A stretch of DNA of 64,000 nt from Kiritimatiellia bacterium. GTDB lineage: Bacteria > Verrucomicrobiota > Kiritimatiellia > CAIVKH01. A model generated the notes under the pieces. That model made no database searches and had not been told where the DNA came from. It saw only the letters and a program-made list of their open reading frames with translations. The stretch lies in contig JAMLJG010000002.1 of the NCBI GenBank assembly GCA_023953695.1, forward strand, positions 124,001-188,000, given 5' to 3'. Shown here in pieces: positions 39,762-50,028 of this stretch (positions are counted from its first letter, which is position 1; every line of letters begins with the position of its first letter). Both the position numbers and the translations under genes were made by a program.

Positions 39762-40903
39762 CAATCCACCTCCTTCAGACCGTCGAGCACCGACATGCGA
39801 ATCCCCGCCCACGCGGGCGCAAGACAACTGAGCACCCCCAGCCCGCCCGCCAACAACAACCCCGACGCGAGAATGTGAGGCGTCACCTCGAACTTGAGGA
39901 AGAACCCTTGCGTCAGCGTGTAGATATCCAAATTGCTATACAGGAGACGCGCGCCGCCACAGCCCACGATACCGCCCAGCAGCGCCAGGCCGAATGATTC
40001 CGCCAAAATCAAACCGAATATCTCGCTCCCCCGAAAGCCCAGGACCTTGAGAACGGCAATCTCGCGCATCCGCTCCCGAATCGCCATGCTCATCGTACTC
40101 GCGGTCACTAGCAACATTGTGAAGACCACCACAGTGGAAATGGAGCCGATGAGCATCTGGATGTTGCCAAACATGGAAATGAATCCGAGCTGAAACGCGC
40201 GCTCTGTCTCGGTCTTGGTCTCCGCCTCCGAGTTGCGAAACGAGGAGTCAATCGCGTTGATCACCGGCTGTATCGCCGCCTCATCCCGCACCTTGATCCA
40301 AAAGGCGCCCGTCTTGCCGAAGCCGTCCATCAACTCGTCGAAATAATCGTGATGAAAGAAGAGGTTCGACTCGTCAATCCCGCCGCTATACACCCCGCGA
40401 ATCACCAGTTCCGGACTGCAATTCCAAATCTCGCTCGTCAACGTGATGCGATCGCCGACTTTCCACCCGAATCGGTTCATCGTCTTGATGCCCACAATGC
40501 AAGCCGTCCGCTCCCGCTCAAAGGCGGCCCTCTGCAGAGGATCCACCTTGGCCTCCGTGATGATCTTAAAGATCGTGTCTGGATCCACCGCGAATTGCGG
40601 AAAGAAGTTCTTCTCGTCCTGATACACGCCCCCCAACCACGTAAATTGCGAGACGGCCTCCACACCCGGGACCTGGCGGATTCGGTTCAAATACTTCTGC
40701 GGCAACACGGTCGCCACGGAGATGCGGTGCCGAGTAATCACGCGCAGCGCCGCTTCCGCATTCGTCTGCGGCTCCGTCAGTTCGCGCAGCGCCGTTTGAA
40801 GTGTGGCAAAAAGGAAGAGGCTGAGCGAAACGCTCAACACCGTCAGCAAGAGCCGCCGCTTATTCCGCAGGGCATTGCGCATGATGAACCCCGCCGCCGT
40901 CAC
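39761..40903 (-). CDS. MacB/FtsX-type ABC transporter permease (first)
   Basis: A 380-residue permease with the same layout as its neighbour: one N-terminal helix, a periplasmic domain (about 45-245) and three helices with [42 protein letters not shown]. The start is taken as the GTG at 40903, overlapping the ATPase stop (GTGA). An ATG seven codons later is an alternative. Confidence 0.9.
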   Translation of the reverse strand: MTAAGFIMRNALRNKRRLLLTVLSVSLSLFLFATLQTALRELTEPQTNAEAALRVITRHRISVATVLPQKYLNRIRQVPGVEAVSQFTWLGGVYQDEKNFFPQFAVDPDTIFKIITEAKVDPLQRAAFERERTACIVGIKTMNRFGWKVGDRITLTSEIWNCSPELVIRGVYSGGIDESNLFFHHDYFDELMDGFGKTGAFWIKVRDEAAIQPVINAIDSSFRNSEAETKTETERAFQLGFISMFGNIQMLIGSISTVVVFTMLLVTASTMSMAIRERMREIAVLKVLGFRGSEIFGLILAESFGLALLGGIVGCGGARLLYSNLDIYTLTQGFFLKFEVTPHILASGLLLAGGLGVLSCLAPAWAGIRMSVLDGLKEVD

Positions 40904-41595
40904 ACGCCCCTCATTTCCTCATCGCGCAAGAGCTCGCCCTTCTCCAAATGCAACATGCGCCGCGCGAAACCCGCGGCTTTGGGGTCGTGCGTAACCATGA
41001 TGATCGTCTTGCCCGCATCGCGGTTCAGCACCGTCAATAGTTCCAACACATCCGCAGCCGCCCGCGCATCGAGATTCCCCGTCGGCTCGTCCGCCACGAT
41101 CAACGTCGGGTCGGTCACCAACGCGCGCGCAATCGCCACCCGCTGTTCCTGACCGCCCGACAACTGGCGCGGCAGGTGGTGCATCCGATCCTGAAGCCCC
41201 ACCAACTCCAATGCGGCCTCCACATGGGCGCGCCGCTCGGCTCCCGAAAGTCCGGTCAGCAGGAGGGGCATCTCCACGTTCTCGAAGGCGCTCAGAACAG
41301 GAATCAGATTGAAGGTCTGAAAGATGAAACCAATCTGGCTATTTCGCCATCCGGCCAACTCGGTCTCACTCAGCTCGGCCACGTTCACACCGCGCACCAC
41401 GCAGGAACCACTCGTCGGCCGATCAATCCCCGCGATGATGTGAAGCAGCGTACTCTTGCCCGATCCGCTGGGGCCCATCAGAGCCGTGAACCCGCCCTCT
41501 GGAATATCCAGCGAAATGTTGTTCAGCGCGACGACCTCGATATCGCCCTGCCGATAGGCGCGACACAAACCGCGAATTTGGACAATAGCCTGCAT
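40900..41595 (-). CDS. ABC transporter ATPase of the MacB/LolD class
   Basis: A 231-residue ATPase with Walker [10 protein letters not shown] (near 42), the signature [14 protein letters not shown] and Walker [13 protein letters not shown], followed by the [23 protein letters not shown] tail. This class energises mechanotransmission-type exporters. It is first in a four-gene operon: ATPase, two permeases, adaptor. The exported substrate is unknown. Confidence 0.95.
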   Translation of the reverse strand: MQAIVQIRGLCRAYRQGDIEVVALNNISLDIPEGGFTALMGPSGSGKSTLLHIIAGIDRPTSGSCVVRGVNVAELSETELAGWRNSQIGFIFQTFNLIPVLSAFENVEMPLLLTGLSGAERRAHVEAALELVGLQDRMHHLPRQLSGGQEQRVAIARALVTDPTLIVADEPTGNLDARAAADVLELLTVLNRDAGKTIIMVTHDPKAAGFARRMLHLEKGELLRDEEMRGV

Positions 41596-41735
41596 GGAAT
41601 ACCTGATTGCGGAGAACTAGCGTCGCACGCTCCCGGCAAATTGCAACAAAGACCAGCGCCAATTTGCAAGGCCGCGCCTCGGCTTTCAGGAATCCGCTCG
41701 TTCGGGAGAGCAAACGATACGCGCGATCAATTCCA

Positions 41736-44700
41736 TCACGACGGCGTATAGCCGAGGATCGGCGCGAGCCAGTGCTCCGTCGTTGCCAATTCCACGCCCG
41801 TACGCTTTGCGTAGTCCTCGATTTGATCCTTCGCGACGCGGCCAATGCCGAAATAGTGCGATTCGGGATGCGAGAAGTAGAACCCGCTCACCGCAGCGCC
41901 CGGCATCATCATGAAGTGTTCCGTGAGGCTGATGTTCGCTTTCTCTGTCGCCTGCAGCAGTCGGAACAGCGGCCCCTTCTCGCGGTGATCGGGGCACGCG
42001 GGATAGCCCGGCGCGGGGCGGATGCCCTGATACTTTTCCAAGACGAGATCATCGTTTGAGAAATCTTCATTCGGCACATAACCCCAGAACTCTTTTCGCA
42101 CGCGCTCGTGCAAATGCTCGGCAAACGCCTCCGCCATCCGGTCCGCCATGGCCTTGAGCATGATGGCGCCATAATCGTCGAGCTTGTCCTGAAACTTCTT
42201 CACATGCGGCTCAATTCCGAGCCCCGTGGTGACCGCGAACATGCCGATGTAGTCCTTCTTGCCGCTGTCCTTGGGTGCGACGTAGTCGGCCAACGAAATG
42301 TTCGGCTGCGTGGTGCCCTTTCGCATCTGCTGGCGCAGGAAGTGGAAGGTGTGCAGGACTTCCGCCCGTGAATCATCGGTGTACACCTCGACATCGTCGC
42401 CAATGCGCGCAGCAGGCCAAAATCCGAACACGGCATTCGCCTGTAGCCAGCGCCCTTCGATGATGCGCTTGAGCATATCCTGCGCCTCGCCATACAGCTT
42501 CTTTGCCTCCGCGCCCATGTCCGGATCCTCGAAAATATCGGGATAGAGCCCATTCATTTGCCAGGTCGCAAAGAACGGAGTCCAATCAATCCGCGGCAGG
42601 AGTTTTTCATAAGGATAGTTGATCAGCGTCTTCACCCCGAGAAAGGTCGGCGCAGGCGGCGTATAATTGGCCCAATCCGTTTTCACGCCATTCGCGCGGG
42701 CATCGGCGATGGAGAGAAATTGGCCCTTGCTCTCCTTTTTCAGATGCTGCTCGCGGATAGCGTCATACTCCGACTTTGTCTCCGCCAGGAACTCGCCTTT
42801 GTGTTCCGGGTTGAGCAATTTGCTGACCACTCCGACCACGCGCGAGGCATCCGCAACGTGAATTACACCATTCTCGTATTGAGGAGAGACCTTCACGGCG
42901 GTGTGCACCTTTGATGTCGTCGCGCCGCCGATCAGCAGGGGCACTTCGAAGTGCTTGCGCTTCATCTCGTGCGCGACATGGATCATCTCCTCCAGCGACG
43001 GTGTGATGAGTCCGCTCAAACCAACAAAGTTGCACTCCTTCTCGATCGCGGTCTGCAAAATCTTTTCGCACGGCACCATGACACCGAGGTCCACCACTTC
43101 GTAGTTGTTGCACTGCAACACCACGCCGACAATGTTCTTGCCGATATCGTGCACATCGCCCTTCACCGTCGCCATGACAATGCGGCCCTTCACCGTCGCT
43201 CCGCCCTGCCGCTTCATTTCTTCGAAAAACGGCTCCAAATAGGCCACGGCCTTCTTCATCACGCGCGCACTCTTGACGACCTGTGGAAGGAACATTTTGC
43301 CCGAGCCGAAGAGATCGCCAACAACGCCCATCCCCGCCATCAGCGGGCCTTCGATCACATCCAGTGGCGTCGCACATTTCTTCCGCACTTCTTCTGTATC
43401 TACTTCGATGAAGTCCGTGATTCCCTTCACCAGCGCATGTTCCAGGCGCTTCTCCACAGGCCATGTGCGCCATTCCAATTTGGCGGCATCGTCCGCCTTG
43501 GCACCCGCCGAGGTGTCCGTCCGCGCCGCATAATCCAACAGGCGCTCAGTCGCATCCTCGCGACGGTTCAGAATTAAATCCTCAACCAGATCGCGCAGCT
43601 CCGGATCCAGATCGTCGTACACGGCGAGTTGGCCCGCATTGACGATTCCCATGTCGATGCCTGCCTTAATCGCGTGGTACAGGAAGACCGAGTGCATGGC
43701 TTCGCGAATCTTATCCTTGCCGCGGAAGGCGAAGGAGAGATTGCTGATTCCGCCACTGATTCGCGCGTGCGGACAACGCGCCTTGATCTGACTGACGGCT
43801 TGGATGAAGTCCACGCCGTAGTTCGCGTGTTCCGCGAGGCCCGTGCCGACAGGAAATACGTTCGGATCGAAAATGATGTCCTGCGGAGGAAACCCCACTC
43901 GCTCCACCAGCAGCTTATAGGCGCGCTCGCAAATATCCACTCGGCGCTGCAAGGTATCGGCCTGCCCCTCTTCGTCGAACGCCATCACCACAGCCGCCGC
44001 GCCATAGCGGCGAACGACGCGCGCGTGGTCGAGAAACTCCTTCTCGCCCTCCTTGAGGCTGATCGAGTTGACGACGCACTTGCCTTGCACACACTTCAAC
44101 GCCGCCTCGATCACATGAAACTTGGACGAGTCAATCATCACCGGCACCCGCGAAATCGCGGGTTCGGCCATGATCAGGTTCAAGTATTTCGGCAGCACGA
44201 CCGACGCATCGAGCATGCCCTCGTCCATATTCACATCAATCATCTGCGCGCCGTTCTCAACCTGCTGCTGCGCAATCGCAATGGCCTCGTCGTACTTCTC
44301 CTCTTTGATCAAGCGAAGAAACAGCCGCGACCCCGTCACGTTCGTGCGCTCGCCGACATTGATGAAGGTGATCTCCGGCCGCGCAACAAAAGGCTCCAAC
44401 CCACTCAGACGCAGCGTCGGAGAAATCGAGGGAACCGAGCGAGGTGGCAGGTCGCGCACCGCCTCAGCGATCGCGCGGATGTGATCCGGCGTCGAGCCGC
44501 AACAGCCGCCGACAACATTCACCAACCCGCTCTCGGCAAACTCTCGCACAATGGCCGCCATGGATTCAGGCGTCTCGTCGTAGCCGCCGAATGCGTTGGG
44601 AAGACCCGCGTTGGGATAGGCGCTCGTGTACACACCCGCAACCGACGAAAGCTCGGCGAGATAGGGGCGCATTTCCTTGGGCCCGAGCGCACAGTTGAAG

Positions 44701-45434
44701 CCAACGCTCAAGGGCTCCGCGTGCATCACCGAATACCAAAACGCTTCGGCCGTCTGCCCCGTCAGCGTGCGGCCGCTGGCGTCGGTAATCGTGCCGGAAA
44801 TCATGATTGGCAGCGTCTTGCCCGTGTCGTCGAAGAACTTCTTCGCCGCATAAATCGCCGCCTTCGCGTTGAGCGTGTCGAAAATCGTTTCGATGAGCAG
44901 CAAATCCGCACCGCCATCCACCAAGCCGCGAATGGAGTCGGTATAGGCCGTCACCAGTTGATCAAACGTGATGTTGCGAAAGCCCGGATTGTTCACATCC
45001 GGCGAAATGGACGCTGTCCGATTGGTCGGGCCCACCGCGCCCGCCACAAAGCGCGGGCGACCCGGCTCGTTCGCCTCGAACTCATCCGCCACAGAGCGCG
45101 CAAGTTTTGCCGCTTCAAGGTTCAGCTCATAGGCGAGTTCTTCCAGCTTGTAGTCCGCCTGCGAAATGGACTGCGAGTTAAAGGTATTGGTCTCAACAAT
45201 ATCGGCGCCCGCTGCGAAATATTGGCGGTGAATATCGGCGATGACCTGAGGCTGGGTCAGCGTCAGGAGATCGTTGTTCCCCTTCAGATCGTGTCCGTGG
45301 TCCTTGAAGCGCTCCCCCCGGAAATCGGCCTCGCCGAGCGTGTGGCGCTGAATCATCGTCCCCATCGCCCCATCGAGAATAAGGATGCGTTTCTTCAGGA
45401 TTTCGTGCAGCTTCTCAATTCGTGTTGTTGACAT
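41736..45434 (-). CDS. metH: Cobalamin-dependent methionine synthase
   Basis: A full-length 1232-residue enzyme with all four modules. The homocysteine domain (about 1-325) has zinc ligands in FNCALG and [10 protein letters not shown]. The methyltetrahydrofolate domain (about 350-610) follows. The cap/cobalamin domain has [14 protein letters not shown] (near 760), and the C-terminal activation domain (about 900-1230) has [12 protein letters not shown]. It transfers a methyl group from methyl-THF to homocysteine. No cobalamin riboswitch is apparent in the short 52-bp upstream region. Confidence 0.98.
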   Translation of the reverse strand: MSTTRIEKLHEILKKRILILDGAMGTMIQRHTLGEADFRGERFKDHGHDLKGNNDLLTLTQPQVIADIHRQYFAAGADIVETNTFNSQSISQADYKLEELAYELNLEAAKLARSVADEFEANEPGRPRFVAGAVGPTNRTASISPDVNNPGFRNITFDQLVTAYTDSIRGLVDGGADLLLIETIFDTLNAKAAIYAAKKFFDDTGKTLPIMISGTITDASGRTLTGQTAEAFWYSVMHAEPLSVGFNCALGPKEMRPYLAELSSVAGVYTSAYPNAGLPNAFGGYDETPESMAAIVREFAESGLVNVVGGCCGSTPDHIRAIAEAVRDLPPRSVPSISPTLRLSGLEPFVARPEITFINVGERTNVTGSRLFLRLIKEEKYDEAIAIAQQQVENGAQMIDVNMDEGMLDASVVLPKYLNLIMAEPAISRVPVMIDSSKFHVIEAALKCVQGKCVVNSISLKEGEKEFLDHARVVRRYGAAAVVMAFDEEGQADTLQRRVDICERAYKLLVERVGFPPQDIIFDPNVFPVGTGLAEHANYGVDFIQAVSQIKARCPHARISGGISNLSFAFRGKDKIREAMHSVFLYHAIKAGIDMGIVNAGQLAVYDDLDPELRDLVEDLILNRREDATERLLDYAARTDTSAGAKADDAAKLEWRTWPVEKRLEHALVKGITDFIEVDTEEVRKKCATPLDVIEGPLMAGMGVVGDLFGSGKMFLPQVVKSARVMKKAVAYLEPFFEEMKRQGGATVKGRIVMATVKGDVHDIGKNIVGVVLQCNNYEVVDLGVMVPCEKILQTAIEKECNFVGLSGLITPSLEEMIHVAHEMKRKHFEVPLLIGGATTSKVHTAVKVSPQYENGVIHVADASRVVGVVSKLLNPEHKGEFLAETKSEYDAIREQHLKKESKGQFLSIADARANGVKTDWANYTPPAPTFLGVKTLINYPYEKLLPRIDWTPFFATWQMNGLYPDIFEDPDMGAEAKKLYGEAQDMLKRIIEGRWLQANAVFGFWPAARIGDDVEVYTDDSRAEVLHTFHFLRQQMRKGTTQPNISLADYVAPKDSGKKDYIGMFAVTTGLGIEPHVKKFQDKLDDYGAIMLKAMADRMAEAFAEHLHERVRKEFWGYVPNEDFSNDDLVLEKYQGIRPAPGYPACPDHREKGPLFRLLQATEKANISLTEHFMMMPGAAVSGFYFSHPESHYFGIGRVAKDQIEDYAKRTGVELATTEHWLAPILGYTPS

Positions 45435-45451
45435 AACAGTTCATTTATTAC

Positions 45452-45465
45452 TTTATCCGGATAAA
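45452..45465. promoter_or_regulatory. Perfect 14-bp palindrome between metH and fprA, candidate operator
   Basis: TTTATCCGGATAAA is a perfect inverted repeat placed centrally in the 52-bp gap between two divergent start codons. It could bind a dimeric regulator of both genes. The regulator is not identifiable from the window. Confidence 0.45.
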
Positions 45466-45486
45466 AGAATAAAGCATTCTTTTCCC

Positions 45487-46686
45487 ATGTTTTCCTCAAC
45501 TCCATTGAATGTCGCGATCATCGGCGCCGGACCATCGGGCTTTTTCACCGCCGATGCTCTGCTCCGAAGCAACCGCCCCATCCGAATCGAATTATTTGAA
45601 AAACGCGCGCACCCATTCGGCCTCGCCCGCTATGGGATCGCTCCCGATCACCCCAATCTTCGCCGCATCACCAAGGCATTTGAACGTACGGCGGCAAACC
45701 CTGCTGTCAAATTGCACCTCGCCACCGAAGTGGGACGCGCGGTCTCCGTGGAGGACCTTCGCACCCGCTTCGACGCGGTTGTGGCAGCCTATGGAGCTGA
45801 AGACGACCGCACGCTGGGCATTCCGGGCGAAGAACTTCCCGGCGTTCATTCCTCCCTCTCGTTCGCGTGTTGGAGCAATGGCCTCGATGAATATGCCAAC
45901 ACCCCTTTCGATTTCAGCGCGGAGACGGCTGTCATCATTGGCAACGGCAACGTCGCGCTGGACATCGCGCGTCTTCTCGCGCGGCATCCAGATACGCTCC
46001 GCGACAGCGACATTGCACCAGCCGCGTTGGAAGTCCTCTTGCAAAGCCGCGTCAAGACCATCCACATCATTGGGCGACGCGGCCCAGCACAATCCTCATT
46101 CGGCGAGGCAGAACTCCGCGAAATAGGCGAATTGCCGGAGGTGAATCTCCGCGTGGATCCCATCATCGCGATGCTCAGCGCTACGGACGAAAAAGAAATC
46201 GCGCACTACTCCGCCGAGCGCGCCCGAGCGATCGTCGGCCTGCTGCGCCAATTCGCCTCGCGGCCGGAAAAGCCGGATGCGCGCGCGACGATATCATTCG
46301 ATTTTCTGCGCCGCCCCATCGGCATCACCGGCGGCGAACGCGTGAACGAAGTCTCTCTTGAACTTTGCAAACTCGAGGGCGAAGCCGGAAACCAGCGCTC
46401 GGTTCCCACCGGAGCGCTGCAGCGGCTCCCGTGCGGCCTGCTCTTTGTCTCTATCGGACATCGCGGGCGCGCAATCGCCGGCCTTCCATTCGACGAAGCG
46501 CGCGGAGTAACTCCCACAAAAAATTACCGCATTGTCCACGGCGATCACCCCATCCCCGGCCTCTACGCCGTCGGCTGGATCGAACACGGCGCCACCGGGC
46601 TCATTGGGCATAGCCGCCGAGACGCAAACGAAGCGGCAAAAGTTATCCTCGCCGACTGGGATGGCGGCCTGCTCCGCCTCCGCTGA
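45487..46686 (+). CDS. fprA: FprA/adrenodoxin-reductase-like ferredoxin-NADP(+) reductase
   Basis: A 399-residue FAD/NADPH enzyme. It has an N-terminal FAD motif GAGPSGFFTADALL, the family segment HPFGLARYGIAPDHPNLRRI, an NADP-binding IGNGNVALDIARLL near 153, and a C-terminal GWIEHGATGLIGHSRRDANEAA. This matches mycobacterial FprA and adrenodoxin reductase, though it is shorter (about 450 is usual). It is divergent from metH and may supply electrons for MetH reactivation (inference). The ATG at 45487 is preferred because the longer reading would overlap the metH start. Confidence 0.9.
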   Translation: MFSSTPLNVAIIGAGPSGFFTADALLRSNRPIRIELFEKRAHPFGLARYGIAPDHPNLRRITKAFERTAANPAVKLHLATEVGRAVSVEDLRTRFDAVVAAYGAEDDRTLGIPGEELPGVHSSLSFACWSNGLDEYANTPFDFSAETAVIIGNGNVALDIARLLARHPDTLRDSDIAPAALEVLLQSRVKTIHIIGRRGPAQSSFGEAELREIGELPEVNLRVDPIIAMLSATDEKEIAHYSAERARAIVGLLRQFASRPEKPDARATISFDFLRRPIGITGGERVNEVSLELCKLEGEAGNQRSVPTGALQRLPCGLLFVSIGHRGRAIAGLPFDEARGVTPTKNYRIVHGDHPIPGLYAVGWIEHGATGLIGHSRRDANEAAKVILADWDGGLLRLR

Positions 46687-46847
46687 CCGCAATGCCCAAT
46701 CCGTAGGGCGGCGCCGCATAAGAGAGGAATGATCATCAGAAGTGCACAAAGCGCGCAAAGGCCGGGGGGAGAACTATGGATGGCGATGCAAGGCACAGCC
46801 TCTTCGCAGGCAGTAACTGACCGTAGGGACACTTACAGATCGAAGAA

Positions 46848-49800
46848 CCGACATCCCCACGGGCGTGGGGAAAACGAGCGTTTCAAAACCCCAGCCGAAC
46901 GCGATGCCGGACCATCCCCACGGGCGTGGGGAAAACGTCTCCACTTCGGTGTTCGGGTTATTCACAGTCGGACCATCCCCACGGGCGTGGGGAAAACCGC
47001 GTGAACGTCCAAAACGCGCTCCAGCTTACGCGGACCATCCCCACGGGCGTGGGGAAAACCCGATGATCTTGCTCTTGAGCAGGTCGTAGGTGGGACCATC
47101 CCCACGGGCGTGGGGAAAACGAAAGCCGGTTATACGCCGCCATGCTCGAATCAGGACCATCCCCACGGGCGTGGGGAAAACGCTGATAAAGCCAACACCA
47201 CGACCAGATAAATCGGACCATCCCCACGGGCGTGGGGAAAACAGCCACATCTTGTAGACGCAGTAATGAAAATTTACGAGCACGCCATCCCCACGGGCGT
47301 GGGGAAAACCTGTAAAGCTTTTTTTACAAAAAAATCATTTAGGACCATCCCCACGGGCGTGGGAAAACTGATACACATAGGTTTCACCTGTGGATTCGTA
47401 CGAACCATCCCACGGGCGTGGGAAAACATGAGGGCGGTAAGTATGCCCAAGCTGGCAGTGTGGACCATCCCCACGGGCGTGGGGAAAACTACAAAACAGT
47501 CGCCGTCGTGACTGAGATTGGCGGACCATCCCCACGGGCGTGGGGAAAACGCCAAAAAACATCTCCAGTTGAGCGCGCGTTTGGGACCATCCCCACGGGC
47601 GTGGGGAAAACAAGGCGTATGTGGCGATGGGCGACCGTGAGGTCGGGACCATCCCCACGGGCGTGGGGAAAACACGATACCTCCCCGCATAAAGATCATT
47701 AGTGTGGGACCATCCCCACGGGCGTGGAAAACCACAGCTCCGCCCTAAGCGGCGCTGGCGATCACGGACCATCCCCACGGGCGTGGGGAAAACACCCCGA
47801 TTTGCGCGATTATCTAAATGCTGGCCGGACCATCCCCACGGGCGTGGGGAAAACCACAAGCGCCGAGGCTAGACACATGAGCATATCCGGACCATCCCCA
47901 CGGGCGTGGGGAAAACCCCGCGAACCAGCGAATAGTCGTGCTGTAGTAGGGACCATCCCCACGGGCGTGGGGAAAACGAATTTTTTCGTACTCATTTTAT
48001 GGGTCTCCTGGGACCATCCCCACGGGCGTGGGGAAAACGACGGAATAATCCACATTGGCGATCTCGAATGCGGACCATCCCCACGGGCGTGGGGAAAACG
48101 GATCCCCCCCCGTGGGGAATGGGCATGATGGCCGGACCATCCCCACGGGCGTGGGAAAACATCGCGCTATACATCGCATCCTGGGAAGACTGGGACCATC
48201 CCCACGGGCGTGGGGAAAACCGAATAAAGTGGTGTAGTATTGTGGTTTGTTTGGGACCATCCCCACGGGCGTGGGGAAAACAAACTCTGCCGCATATGTA
48301 ACCGCCTCTAATTGGGGACCATCCCCACGGGCGTGGGGAAAACTTGTAGGTTGAGCAAATGGGTCAGGGCCTGCTCGGACCATCCCCACGGGCGTGGGGA
48401 AAACCGCACATAACCATGTCACACCTGCGATCCGACCGGACCATCCCCACGGGCGTGGGGAAAACGTTTGATGCCGCTTGCGCTTGTGCTTGTGCTACGG
48501 ACCATCCCCACGGGCGTGGGGAAAACAGCAAAGCAGCGAGCAATCAGGCGCACTCAAGACCATCCCCACGGGCGTGGGAAAACGTGATCGGCTCGGAGCC
48601 GAGCTAATCGGCGGGACCATCCCCACGGGCGTGGGGAAAACATAACTACCACCCGCGTTTATGTAAAACGGGTCGGACCATCCCCACGGGCGTGGGGAAA
48701 ACGGGCGGCGGGTATGGCAACGAAGCCACGGGGACGGACCATCCCCACGGGCGTGGGGAAAACCGTTTCTGGACCGGAGGCGATAAGGCGGAGTCGGGAC
48801 CATCCCCACGGGCGTGGGGAAAACCGCCCGAACCGTTTCTCCGCGTTCCCCGATTGCGGACCATCCCCACGGGCGTGGGGAAAACCTGATGACTAGATCG
48901 AGTATTTTCGCGCACAAAGGACCATCCCCCACGGGCGTGGGGAAAACTGAGAGATACCCATTCGCGCGTTTCGTTTTCAGGGGATCATCCCCACGGGCGT
49001 GGGGAAAACCCTTGATTATTTGCGCAAAGACAAAAACATGGGGACCATCCCCACGGGCGTGGGGAAAACTTGCGCCACCGCGCGACCGCCTCAATATATC
49101 CCGGACCATCCCCACGGGCGTGGGGAAAACGCGCAGCCGCTTTGGATTCAATACAGCGATTTCGGACCATCCCCACGGGCGTGGGGAAAACCGGGGAGCA
49201 CTGGGTGCGATGACTCCATACCGGACCATCCCCACGGGCGTGGGGAAAACTGCGTTGCGCGGCGCATCTGCGCCCAGAAATTCGGACCATCCCCACGGGC
49301 GTGGGGAAAACGCGCGACATGAACAACGCATCCGGTGCCGGGCCGGACCATCCCCACGGGCGTGGGGAAAACTATTTGTCAATTTTCGTATTGACGCGCG
49401 ACATAGGACCATCCCCACAGGCGTGGGGAAAACATGAAACCACAAAATTCAGCGTATATCAGCAAGGGACCATCTCCACGGGCGTGGGGAAAACGAGATT
49501 CTGCTAGATGAGCGCAGCGCCGAGGCCGGACCATCCCCACGGGCGTGGGGAAAACATTCACGGCATTGTCGCGCCCGTCGCCGGATAGGGACCATCCCCA
49601 CGGGCGTGGGGAAAACCGCTTGCCGCTTCCATCCGGCGGCAGGTTGGTGGGACCATCCCCACGGGCGTGGGGAAAACTGTTTTCGTCAGGCATGAGTTGT
49701 GTTCCTCAAGGCCATCCCACGGGCGTGGGGAAAACTGGCCCCCCACGACACCCCCGCGACCCTCTCTAACGGACCATCCCCACGGGCGTGGGGAAAACAC

Positions 49801-49981
49801 CCATCTGACCACCCTCTCCATTCCTCTACTGGGACCATCCCCACGGGCGTGGGGAAAACTGCCCATCCTCATTTTCAGCCTCAATGTATTGGGGACCATC
49901 CCCACGGGCGTGGGGAAAACTTAGTCCGGTCGCTCGGGTTGGTGCTGAACTGAGGACCATCCCCACGGGCGTGGGGAAAAC
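46848..49981 (-). CRISPR. Type I-E CRISPR array, 52 repeats, fusion of two arrays
   Basis: I counted 52 copies of a 28-bp repeat, mostly 61 bp apart, with spacers of about 30-34 nt. On the minus strand the unit starts GTTTTCCCC and ends GGGGATGGTCC, with a GTGGGGA/TCCCCAC-type stem typical of type I-E. Reading is leftward from the leader at 49982. The leftmost repeat (46848-46875) has a degraded outer end, as expected for the oldest repeat. Repeats 1-7 (46848-47242) and 8-52 (47282-49981) are separated by a 39-nt non-spacer with leader sequence, giving 6 plus 44 true spacers. Several repeats have lost one or two bases (for example 47342, 47402, 47707, 48134, 48557) and one gained a base (48919). 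Confidence 0.98.
47243..47281 (-). other. Leader remnant inside the CRISPR array (array-fusion junction)
   Basis: Bases 47243-47258 (AGCCACATCTTGTAGA) are identical to the first 16 bases beyond the last repeat at 49982-49997, where the functional leader lies. The interval is 39 nt, against a usual 30-34. The repeat after it (47282) is degraded at the same end as the terminal repeat at 46848. Confidence 0.85.
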
Positions 49982-50028
49982 AGCCACATCTTGTAGATTG
50001 GCAGATGAGTGTCAACTACAGGTTGTTA
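49982..50028 (-). promoter_or_regulatory. CRISPR leader, very short
   Basis: Only 47 bp separate the first repeat from the stop codon of the upstream exonuclease gene. On the minus strand a perfect TTGACA lies at 50010-50015, with a poor -10 (AAGATG, 49987-49992) after 17 bp, so transcription could begin at the first repeat. A small inverted repeat, TTGTT-ATC-AACAA, lies at about 50022-50034. Leader function may extend into the 3' end of the upstream gene. Confidence 0.6.

Noticed and set aside
43629..45431. 600-codon open frame antisense to metH
   Set aside because: It is a mirror of codon bias in a GC-rich gene, lacks family features and lies wholly within a clear metH.
45435..45486. Cobalamin or SAM riboswitch upstream of metH
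   Set aside because: The gap is only 52 bp and AT-rich, too short for a cobalamin aptamer, and no SAM-type core was seen.
46729..49953. Many open frames on both strands across 46.7-50.0 kb, with repeated peptides such as GPSPRAWGK or FPTPVGMV
   Set aside because: They are translations of the CRISPR repeat and spacers. The 61-bp period preserves or cycles frames, and no ribosome-binding sites or protein families fit.
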